64,000 nt of DNA from positions 186,001 through 250,000 of the forward strand of contig NZ_JAPDOE010000005.1 in the NCBI RefSeq assembly GCF_026013365.1. Reading direction: 5' to 3'. The position numbers were made by a program, and so were the translations under genes. The stretch comes from Paenibacillus sp. LS1 (GTDB taxonomy: Bacteria; Bacillota; Bacilli; Paenibacillales; Paenibacillaceae). Below the pieces are notes generated by a model. That model did not search any database. It was given only the letters and a program-made list of their open reading frames with translations, and had not been told where the DNA came from. Positions within the stretch are counted from its first letter, which is position 1; every line of letters starts with the position of its first letter. Shown piece after piece: positions 51,599-58,438 of this stretch.

Positions 51599-52240
51599 CT
51601 ACTTCCCCCCTTTACGATGTAGGACACTCCAGACGCTGTGCGATGTGTCTTGGCTATGGATAACGTCCTCCTTCAGGTTTACTTTGTTTGTTTGCAAGAC
51701 CTCACTATGTGAAGCCTCAACTATCACAGCAGGGGCAGAGGTATGAGTCGTCTGCCCCCCCAGTGGTTGAGCGTTTAACAGCATAGCTTGCTTATCCACT
51801 CCTGGTGCAATTCGATTCATAAGGCTATCCTTGTGCAAAGCATACTTGAGTAGAGCATGAGTGGCATGAGATAAATAAGAAGTCCCTAATGCGATTTGAT
51901 ATTCACTTAGTTTATCGTTAATCACTTTATTGACTCTTACTTTAAAGCGAACACGGAAATCAGTAACATCGAAATATTCTTCAATCCGTTTCGCGTCCAT
52001 ATGTCCCATGAAAGTTATATTACCAACAGTATAATCCCTCTTATAAAAATTACTGAAGAATCTCAGACATTCCTCATTTTGAATCGCAGTAGAAACCAGT
52101 AGAGCACCAACTTCTCCTTCAGAAATATTTAAAACATTACTAATCCGATGTATCCATACCTTATAGACCTCCGGTATATAGGGAGCAATGGGGATCTTCT
52201 TATCTGAGCGTTGCTTACGTTTTACCATCCTCTCAGTCAT
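51599..52240 (-). CDS. Hypothetical basic protein (213 aa)
   Basis: A soluble protein with GAGGAG before ATG 52240. The basic N-terminus (MTERMVKRKQRSDKK) is followed by helical segments such as YKVWIHRISNVLNISEGEVGA, which look like a ribbon-helix-helix or HTH core, and by a polar disordered tail. It lies next to the replication gene and is transcribed toward it. A DNA-binding control protein is plausible but unproven. Confidence 0.65.
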   Translation of the reverse strand: MTERMVKRKQRSDKKIPIAPYIPEVYKVWIHRISNVLNISEGEVGALLVSTAIQNEECLRFFSNFYKRDYTVGNITFMGHMDAKRIEEYFDVTDFRVRFKVRVNKVINDKLSEYQIALGTSYLSHATHALLKYALHKDSLMNRIAPGVDKQAMLLNAQPLGGQTTHTSAPAVIVEASHSEVLQTNKVNLKEDVIHSQDTSHSVWSVLHRKGGK

Positions 52241-52374
52241 CTTTCAAACTCCTCTCATACTGTTATCGTCGGCACTCCGTGCCAGAGTTCCTAGTTTAAT
52301 TTATGTAATAGGGAGGTATGGTAGAACGCGAATCTGCTCATACTGATAGAAAAAACAGATGGGTGGAATCCAAA

Positions 52375-52518
52375 ATGCAAAAGAGAAGTAATGTGTTCCC
52401 TAATCTAACCGGAAAGAATGCTAAAGTTCTCGCACAGGACACTATAGCCCTGGCTAAAGAGCTCGGATACAAAATAAAAAAGAAAAATGGAAAAACGACC
52501 GACCGCCCTCATCGCTGA
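52375..52518 (+). CDS. Small basic protein
   Basis: The frame is open from 52318 (ATG with GGGAGGT directly adjacent) but the start at ATG 52375 has better spacing. The 47-66 aa product is basic (AKELGYKIKKKNGKTTDRPHR). It lies divergent to the 213-aa gene. The function is unknown. Confidence 0.5.
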   Translation: MQKRSNVFPNLTGKNAKVLAQDTIALAKELGYKIKKKNGKTTDRPHR

Positions 52519-52659
52519 ACGGTCATGACTTTCAACATTGAATTATCAGGTTAGTTGTCGAAGATAACCGTTAAGGACGATCGTATCTACACCTCTATAC
52601 AGTAATCGTTATAGCATCAGAGATATGAAAGACGAGGATTTTATCAGTTTCGTGTACCT

Positions 52660-52815
52660 TATTGTGAGCAAAACCCGAAAATCCTTGTGTAGCAAGGGTT
52701 TCAGCCTACCTCTTTAGTATGAGGGGAAGATTCAAATGGTATCTTTATTAAAGAATGCTACTTTGCGATAGCTCCAAAATCGGAAAATCCGAAAATGTTT
52801 GCAATCTTCCCTTAT
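52660..52815 (+). other. Structured leader-like region
   Basis: Nested potential stems: AACCC/GGGTT at about 52,674-52,700, GGGAAGATT/AATCTTCCC (52724-52732 with 52803-52811), and TCGGA-AAA-TCCGA at 52780-52792. They precede the zinc/HTH gene by about 140 bases. They could be a regulatory RNA structure; no known riboswitch motif is recognised. Confidence 0.4.
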
Positions 52816-52956
52816 ATCATGCCGTTAAACACTACTCAAATTCATATTTAATGAGATTTATCTTAGTATCCGAGAGAAAAGTAAGCCCAAAGTTGTTTTT
52901 TGGGTAATTTGCGATTATACTTTATCACAAATAACCTGTTTTGTAGGAGTGAGCTT

Positions 52957-53982
52957 ATGGACATCATTAACTTCCATCAACAACAAATTGAGCAACTGGA
53001 GATGAAACGTAATGAAATCCTCTCCATGGCAGATGAATTACCAGATGCAGCATTTTACATATTTCAGATCAATGCACAGATCCGAGATGCGATGATGAGA
53101 GGGGATAGGTTAAAAACGGAATTCTCTCCGCGAAAATGTAACCAGTGTAAGCAATCTATAAAAGAAGAAATCACTGACAAGATCCAATCCAAGTTGAACA
53201 TCTGCAGCCGGTGTCTACAAACCATAAGGGGAGTAGTGACGAACGCAGAAATAGAAGAGAGATTAAAACTCAAAAATGGAACAGTTAAAAATGACATCAA
53301 CTATAAACTGAAACCTCTAGTAGGTACGTCTCTCATCAGGAAATCAAATAAGATCTGGTTAATACATAAGTCGGTCACGGATATGTTCTATAATGCTAAC
53401 TTCAACAAAAATGAGGTTCGTCTGAATTGGATAGGGGAGATGGAGGAAAGAGTAGAGTCTTTGCGAAAAAGAAAAGAAATCCTTACCGGTATGAAAGATT
53501 CTCTTAACGGTGCAATACTGCAACTCTTTAGTTTGGACTCACAGATTAAAGACTTCGAGGATCGACTCTCAATCGTTACAGGTGATCGATATCCTTTTAG
53601 ATGCTCCCTTTGCAAGGGATGGGTAAAAGGGTCTGATAAACCTCTACTGCTGCAAGAGACGACCATCTGCCATCATTGTAGTCACACCATGGAGCAAGTA
53701 AAGACATTTGGAGAGATTGAAGAAATCCTAGGACTACGGAATGCGCGTATTCACAAAGATAAGGATAAAGGGGTTTTAGAACCGTATCTGAATAGCAAAC
53801 TACTCTGGAAATCGGGTTCCATTTGGTTATTCCATCTAAATGCAGCGAGACTGCATTATAAGCCCGAGGATCTTAAGCCTGAAGAACCAGCATACAATGC
53901 GATTCCAACCTCACTTATGGAGCGCTCAAAAGCGATATATCAAAAAATACAGGAAGAGAAAAACAGTACAGCCAACGGATAA
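52957..53982 (+). CDS. Duplicated coiled-coil/zinc-ribbon/HTH protein
   Basis: The start is ATG 52957 behind AGGAGTG; upstream in-frame starts lack a ribosome site. The 341-aa product is two copies of one module, each with a coiled coil, a zinc ribbon and an HTH-like segment. The ribbons are KCNQCK ... ICSRC (first) and RCSLCK ... ICHHC (second). Each is followed by a helix with EIEE-R/I-L-x-L-x-N, and then a short hydrophobic strand with IWLIH/IWLFH. The copies have diverged. Such a protein could bind DNA as a single-chain dimer. Family and target are unknown. Confidence 0.75.
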   Translation: MDIINFHQQQIEQLEMKRNEILSMADELPDAAFYIFQINAQIRDAMMRGDRLKTEFSPRKCNQCKQSIKEEITDKIQSKLNICSRCLQTIRGVVTNAEIEERLKLKNGTVKNDINYKLKPLVGTSLIRKSNKIWLIHKSVTDMFYNANFNKNEVRLNWIGEMEERVESLRKRKEILTGMKDSLNGAILQLFSLDSQIKDFEDRLSIVTGDRYPFRCSLCKGWVKGSDKPLLLQETTICHHCSHTMEQVKTFGEIEEILGLRNARIHKDKDKGVLEPYLNSKLLWKSGSIWLFHLNAARLHYKPEDLKPEEPAYNAIPTSLMERSKAIYQKIQEEKNSTANG

Positions 53983-54020
53983 GATTGTTATAGAGAATCA
54001 TTGCCCACTAGACATAACAA

Positions 54021-54050
54021 AAAGGACACTGTGATTTCAGTGTCCTTTCT
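54021..54050 (+). terminator. Rho-independent terminator
   Basis: AAAGGACACTGTGATTTCAGTGTCCTTT, then CTT. It ends the zinc/HTH gene and may work in reverse for the convergent XRE gene. Confidence 0.85.
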
Positions 54051-54078
54051 TGGGACTGTTGTGGAGATAGGAAAGCAT

Positions 54079-54440
54079 TCACCCTTTGGTCAGCGTAGTT
54101 ATCTTCATCTTGGCCAGCTTCCGAACTAAATCACGCACAGCTGCTTCTACAGTAGGATCGTCTTTCAGACTTACTTGGTAGTTCTCTTCAGCTTCACTAA
54201 TGATATGTGTAAAGACCAAGCAACTGCTCATTCTAGCCCTAACATCCCTACCATACAACCAATCTAAGGATACTTCATATAAATCAGCAAGTTTAACAAG
54301 AATATCTGAATCTGGCTCTCGGTAGGATCTCTCATAACCCGATATCGTCCCATTGGAAACACCTACCTTACATGCAACCATTCGTTGAGTGAGTTTCTTG
54401 TATACTCTTGCCTTTTGAGCCGAATACCCAGATTACTCAT
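54079..54440 (-). pseudogene. XRE-family repressor gene with a frameshift
   Basis: From ATG 54440 (AAGGTGA ribosome site) the frame reads MSNLGIRLKR and then closes. The XRE continuation (RVYKKLTQRMVACKVGVSNG, then YERSYREPDSDILVKLADLYEVSLDWLYG) is in the next frame to 54079. Joining needs one extra base around 54,405-54,411. As it stands the HTH frame has its first ATG at 54381, inside helix 2, so any product would lack helix 1. It is either a broken repressor or a sequence error. Except for this, the residues look functional. Confidence 0.7.
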
Positions 54441-54608
54441 CTAATTCACCTTATGCTCTTCTTCTGGTCTACGAAGTATCTTATACTCGGATTCCGTATC
54501 AATGATAGTTACTTTTTCAGAATTTAGGATTGCCAGTAAAATCATCATATGACGACGTGTACAACCCACTGAACCTGTAACCCCAAAAGTGGTTCGATCC
54601 TGTTCCAA
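54441..54608 (-). CDS. 55-aa protein with a P-loop-like start, TTG start
   Basis: TTG 54608 follows AAGGGGGTGAAGGG. The product reads TTFGVTGSVGCTRRHMMILL, then EKVTIIDTESEYKIL. This resembles the first strand, Walker A (GxTGSxGxT, Lys replaced) and next strand (D-x-E-S-E) of FtsK/VirD4-type ATPases, but it ends at once. Its stop touches the ATG of the XRE gene (TAGATG). It may be a cut-down coupling-protein domain or a small regulator that only resembles one. Confidence 0.5.
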   Translation of the reverse strand: MEQDRTTFGVTGSVGCTRRHMMILLAILNSEKVTIIDTESEYKILRRPEEEHKVN

Positions 54609-54659
54609 ACCCTTCACCCCCTTATGATAATTAGTTCAAAGAACATGATGGTTAAGACA

Positions 54660-55082
54660 TCATTTCGAAGACATATGTGTATAGGACCACGTAATATCCC
54701 CCCATAAGTCTGTGATTTTTAAGCCTGGTGCTAAACGTGAAAAATTCTGAATCGGAGTAGCTGCGTTAACAACAATTGTTACTCCCTTGTAGGTTGCATT
54801 CAGATTAATACCGTTCTGAAAAGCATTAAAGGCCTCAAATGGATCAATAGTCGTAACTTCCTGTACCTCAGGGACAAACGTCTCCCAATGACAGCTCATT
54901 GTTCCCATGTTAAGGCAAAGTTCTACATTACCAGGTTCGAAATCTGGATGATCGTAGTAAAAGAATCCACTTCCTTTTCTAATCACGGATATACGCTCAT
55001 TGTCCATGTTCAGAGTTTCTATCATGTAAGCATACTCCCCAACATCTAAAGAACCTAGCATCTGTACTGTAGTCATACTCAT
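54660..55082 (-). CDS. Hypothetical protein
   Basis: A 140-aa soluble protein with a weak GGGGGA ribosome site before ATG 55082. It is beta-rich, with SVIRKGSGFFYYDHPDFEPG and a single-domain look. No motif is recognised. It lies 51 bases upstream of the 55-aa gene and may be cotranscribed with it. Confidence 0.6.
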   Translation of the reverse strand: MSMTTVQMLGSLDVGEYAYMIETLNMDNERISVIRKGSGFFYYDHPDFEPGNVELCLNMGTMSCHWETFVPEVQEVTTIDPFEAFNAFQNGINLNATYKGVTIVVNAATPIQNFSRLAPGLKITDLWGDITWSYTHMSSK

Positions 55083-55264
55083 CTAACGTGTCCCCCAAAC
55101 TATTTTGATATCAGAGTATCATGTCTTAAATAAATCGAGTAATAGAGCAGGGAACAGCCCACTTGTCTTCCGTAACGACTCCATGGTAGACTAAGTTTCA
55201 TATTATTCCATTTCATTCATCTCTTATTAACTCTGGCACGCGCCTTATGGGTTACTAGTTATTT

Positions 55265-55352
55265 TTAAAGAAGCGCTCTTCCGAGTGATCTCAATCTGCT
55301 TAAGTGTATCTGTTACTTATGCTGTATTGTCATTGGGAGGAACGCTTCTTTT
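55265..55352 (+). promoter_or_regulatory. Terminator-like leader hairpin of the GNAT gene
   Basis: AAGAAGCGCTCTTCC pairs with GGGAGGAACGCTTCTT around a long loop and is followed by TTTT. It lies about 70 bases ahead of the GNAT-like gene's start. It could also be a terminator of unknown RNA from upstream. Confidence 0.6.
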
Positions 55353-55422
55353 TTGCGTGTCCGTTTACAACCCATCAGCAAAATCTCGAAACAAATGTTA
55401 TAATTAAAGGAGGAAATGTTTA

Positions 55423-55965
55423 ATGCGTAACCTGCAAGATACCCAGACCAATCCTAACACCGTAGTCGATGTCCTCATTGATGACTTGACGCTATGTTTG
55501 GTACATTCGGAAAATGGGGAAGAATATGATACTGTCTTTGAATCTTTAACGAAGAAGGATCTGAGCAAGCTCACCCCTTCTGAAGGCTGGACCAATTTTA
55601 ACTGGAAAACTGAATTTAATGCCCCAGGCCGGCAAGTTATCAAACTGATGGTCAAAGGATCAGATCAGATTGAAGGATTGATCAGTTATGAAATTGCCCA
55701 GGGGTATGTGAGTATAAACTTAGTAGAAAGCGCACCCCGAAATGTAGGTAAAAACAAGCTTTTTATTGGGGTCGGTGCTCATTTATTCGCTATTGCATGC
55801 AAGCTAAGTTTCGATCTAGGTTTTGACGGTGTGGTTTCTTTCATTGCCAAGACAAACCTTATTGAACACTACCGAGAAAAATTAGGTGCCATCCTTTTAG
55901 GAAACCACGCGATGGCGATTGAAACACCGGAAGCTTTAGAGTTGGTGAAACATTACTTTAAGTGA
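55423..55965 (+). CDS. GNAT-like acetyltransferase
   Basis: A 180-aa protein with AAAGGAGGAAATG before ATG 55423. The C-terminal half fits the GNAT fold: beta strand YVSINLVESAP, then NVGKNKLFIGVGAHLFAIAC (motif A region, with G-x-G), then GFDGVVSFIAKTNLIEHYREKLGA and AMAIET. GNAT enzymes transfer acetyl from acetyl-CoA to an amine. The classic R/Q-x-x-G-x-G/A is modified (FIGVGAHL). The target is unknown. The following 56-aa gene starts 15 bases later and is cotranscribed. Confidence 0.65.
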   Translation: MRNLQDTQTNPNTVVDVLIDDLTLCLVHSENGEEYDTVFESLTKKDLSKLTPSEGWTNFNWKTEFNAPGRQVIKLMVKGSDQIEGLISYEIAQGYVSINLVESAPRNVGKNKLFIGVGAHLFAIACKLSFDLGFDGVVSFIAKTNLIEHYREKLGAILLGNHAMAIETPEALELVKHYFK

Positions 55966-55979
55966 GGAAGGTGATTGTA

Positions 55980-56150
55980 ATGACATCGAATGATAACAAA
56001 TTCGTGAAAGCTTTTGAAGAAGCGGAAGAAGTGGGTAATGGCGTATATGCTGTCCCCCCACAAAACAATGTTGAAAAGCAGGAACTGGATCGGCTGATGC
56101 AAGAATATCTGATCACTAAACGGAACATTAAACCCGCAAAGAAAGGGTAA
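55980..56150 (+). CDS. Small hypothetical protein (56 aa)
   Basis: The start is ATG 55980 behind GGAAGGTG; an upstream in-frame start overlaps the GNAT stop. The product is acidic, then basic at the end (NIKPAKKG). It is paired with the GNAT-like gene and ends before a terminator. The role is unknown; it could be a partner or antitoxin-like protein. Confidence 0.6.
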   Translation: MTSNDNKFVKAFEEAEEVGNGVYAVPPQNNVEKQELDRLMQEYLITKRNIKPAKKG

Positions 56151-56208
56151 TCGTACCAGCAGGACAAACATCCCTTCATGGAGATGTAATATAGGATTCA
56201 TTTACTTA

Positions 56209-56240
56209 AGGTCAAGCAGATTATTGCTTGGCCTTTTTGC
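56209..56240 (+). terminator. Rho-independent terminator
   Basis: AAGGTCAAGCAGATTATTGCTTGGCCTTTTT, ending the GNAT-like pair just before the 279-aa gene. Confidence 0.8.
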
Positions 56241-56266
56241 ATTCTTAAAATATTGGAGGAACTTAT

Positions 56267-57106
56267 ATGTTAAACGCGGCATTAAAACAAATGATTAAAC
56301 AATACATGGAGCAAAATCAAATTGAGCTGACCCCCGCACAAGTAGAGCAAGCGTTACAAGGTGTCGTATATGCAACCCAACAAACGATAAATGATTCCAT
56401 CCCTATTGCAGTTAGCCTTGCACTTGAATCACCATCGGTTTCGAATACTAGTAATGCTGAGGGAGATCAGTCCTCCCCAGATGACAATCAACCGAAAATA
56501 GGAGCAAATACAACAATCGAGGTCCATACACCGAAAGGTTTGATCTGTGCTAACTCCGTCCTTGAAGAGAATTATCCAGGGTTGAAGGTAACTGTTAACG
56601 GAGAGGATCTTGTCGCTGTTGAGTACGATTCTGACCGGAACCAGCACGTTATACGTGTATGGAAGCAGGGACAAGAAGAACCGGCTTATGTACAGAGTGT
56701 AGAAGACTTCTGGATTAAGACAGATCACTATCAATATGTCCGAGTAGATAGTCCCACGGTATTTACTGTTATTGATATCACTGAACTCCCCCCAGAGATT
56801 GCCGATCATATTGATGAGAAATACATTCTACGCATGATGACCGTTGATCTCGAAGAATACTCCGCAGAGCAAGTTACAGACATCCTAAAATCCTATGGAT
56901 ATGAATTACTGCCACTTAGTAAAGAAGTTGTCATAGAAAACACGTTTGAATCTGTAGAATCAACGACCATTGATAATAATCGGATCATAGCAGAATGTAT
57001 TGCAGAGACATACATTGCTTCTGAATCTGAATTAACATTACGGTTTAAAGACCAGCCTGAGCTAAATCAATATCTTGCAGCTCACCAAATTGATTCATAT
57101 GAATGA
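56267..57106 (+). CDS. Hypothetical acidic protein (279 aa)
   Basis: It starts at ATG 56267 with GGAGG 7 nt upstream. The N-terminal 40 residues are helical (MIKQYMEQNQIELTPAQVEQ), followed by a Ser/Asn/Pro linker and a beta-rich, acidic C-terminal part. No family is recognised. The end overlaps the next gene by 8 bases, so the two are translationally coupled. Confidence 0.7.
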   Translation: MLNAALKQMIKQYMEQNQIELTPAQVEQALQGVVYATQQTINDSIPIAVSLALESPSVSNTSNAEGDQSSPDDNQPKIGANTTIEVHTPKGLICANSVLEENYPGLKVTVNGEDLVAVEYDSDRNQHVIRVWKQGQEEPAYVQSVEDFWIKTDHYQYVRVDSPTVFTVIDITELPPEIADHIDEKYILRMMTVDLEEYSAEQVTDILKSYGYELLPLSKEVVIENTFESVESTTIDNNRIIAECIAETYIASESELTLRFKDQPELNQYLAAHQIDSYE

Positions 57107-57458
57107 TCATTTTGAGTTAATGACGTTTGTTGTAAATACATGCCATTCTTTTTGGGAGTATGAAACCATTGAGAGCTTCATGATAGACAATGGGGAGAGA
57201 GAAATATACAGGATTCTCGGGTGGTTTCCAAAGGAAAGTAATATAACTTATACAGAGCTTAATGCGATAACAACTGAGACAGAGTGGATCGTGGCAAACA
57301 TTGATAAGGAAGGTGTACATGTCCTCCATAAGGTGCCTTCTACCTCGGAGTTGAGAGGCACCTTAACAGCGTATCAAAAAAATGCCCGTTGCCCGGAGCA
57401 CGTGACCATTTATCCTGCTGAACGCCTCATCATTAATCCGCTGAATGATTTAAATTAA
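57099..57458 (+). CDS. Hypothetical protein (119 aa)
   Basis: ATG 57099 overlaps the preceding gene's end and has no ribosome site of its own, as in coupled translation. The product contains TCHSFWEYETIESFMID and two Cys. Its stop codon lies inside the pentad site E. No family is recognised. Confidence 0.65.
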   Translation: MNDHFELMTFVVNTCHSFWEYETIESFMIDNGEREIYRILGWFPKESNITYTELNAITTETEWIVANIDKEGVHVLHKVPSTSELRGTLTAYQKNARCPEHVTIYPAERLIINPLNDLN

Positions 57459-57478
57459 GTTAAGTTAATTTAACTTAG
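57450..57478 (+). repeat. 29-bp TTAAN pentad site (site E)
   Basis: TTAAA, TTAAG, TTAAG, TTAAT, TTAAC, TTAG. It differs from site A at two positions and overlaps the stop codon of the 119-aa gene, as site B overlaps the pseudo-ATPase gene's stop. Confidence 0.85.
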
Positions 57479-57531
57479 TTTATTTTCATTCAAATCTGAA
57501 AATTAGTTGAATAAGGGGTGGAGGAATTTCT

Positions 57532-57816
57532 TTGAACAACAACCAGCGCAAGGACAACACACTTGAGATCAGTCAATGGATCATCATTGGTGTTGTTGAG
57601 TTAGGTATACAATTCGAACAATCCTTTGATCTAATCAAGCGAGTATATAATGACGTTTGGGGGACAGAGATACCTGATTTAAAACGCGTTCGAATTCGAA
57701 GTCATGAGAGATATAAAGAATTACAATATAAATTGGAGAGAAATGAACTGTTTAGTGAGAGAGACCGTCATGAACTGATCTATCTTCAAATTGCATCTAG
57801 CGAGATAAGTGAGTAA
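57532..57816 (+). CDS. Small hypothetical protein (94 aa), TTG start
   Basis: TTG 57532 lies 8 nt after GGTGGAGG. The helical product carries RVRIRSHERYKELQYKLERN, a basic coiled-coil-like region. It ends before a terminator. The function is unknown. Confidence 0.65.
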   Translation: MNNNQRKDNTLEISQWIIIGVVELGIQFEQSFDLIKRVYNDVWGTEIPDLKRVRIRSHERYKELQYKLERNELFSERDRHELIYLQIASSEISE

Positions 57817-57834
57817 TAAGAGAATTACTATAAG

Positions 57835-57870
57835 GGCACTATCAACAACTGTTGATGGTGCTTCTTTGAC
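57835..57870 (+). terminator. Rho-independent terminator
   Basis: GCACTATCAACA pairs with TGTTGATGGTGC (one G-T pair), then TTCTTT, 20 bases after the 94-aa gene. The stem base resembles the leader hairpin family. Confidence 0.75.
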
Positions 57871-57904
57871 TATTTAAAATTAAAGAAGATCCGAATATAG
57901 AATG

Positions 57905-58112
57905 CCATTATAGTTTGCCAATTGACATTATAGTTGGTAAATGGACATTATAGTTAGTAAATAAACCGTTTTAGGTACATTATAGTTGGTAAAAATGTGT
58001 GCCAACACATCAGTTGAATCAAGTGGTTTACCCACTTTAATGTAAAGCTTCTCATCTATTAACTGTCAATAACACCTTTAGAATCCCGCTTCATCACTTA
58101 CCAACTATAATG
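57905..58112 (+). repeat. Iteron-like repeats (CATTATAGTTGGTAAA)
   Basis: Four direct copies start at 57905, 57926, 57946 and 57978, and one inverted copy lies at 58098-58112. The first three are spaced 20-21 bases, about two helix turns, so a protein could bind them on one face. Copies 2 and 4 are identical; 1 and 3 have small changes. They are upstream of the two large genes and may be operators or replication iterons. Confidence 0.8.
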
Positions 58113-58310
58113 TAACTTACGATTTCAGTTACAGTTATTAGCGCCGTCTCTTTTCAACTAGGTGTTATTGAAGTAGTAGTAAGCGTTACAATTTGGGGAG
58201 GTGGGGGGGTGCTTGCTCTGTCGCGGGTAATATGATAATATTCAAAAACACCAATGAATTACTCACGATAGACTCCAGCATGCGCTAAAGAGTCCCTACT
58301 TTAAAAAGCA
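58113..58310. other. Intergenic region with a G-rich tract
   Basis: No gene. GGGGAGGTGGGGGGG lies at about 58,193-58,209, between the iterons and the leader hairpin of the large-gene operon. It must hold the operon promoter but no clear hexamers stand out. Confidence 0.45.
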
Positions 58311-58388
58311 CTTTATCAAGTTAACGAACAGCCTTAGGTTGTAATTCTACCTTTTTGCTGTTCATTAAACTGATAAAGTGCTTTTTTT
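58311..58388 (+). promoter_or_regulatory. Long terminator-like leader hairpin of the large-gene operon
   Basis: AAAAAGCACTTTATCA pairs with TGATAAAGTGCTTTTT, with an inner stem GAACAGC/GCTGTTC. A T8 run follows. It lies 50 bases before the start of the 635-aa gene. Confidence 0.8.
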
Positions 58389-58438
58389 TGCGCACTTTCA
58401 CAACCCAAACTAAACTACGTACAGAGAGGATCATCAAC

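Noticed and set aside
57905..58112. CRISPR array
   Set aside because: Copies are 16 bp with 4-16 bp gaps, too short and irregular for repeats and spacers, and there are no cas genes.
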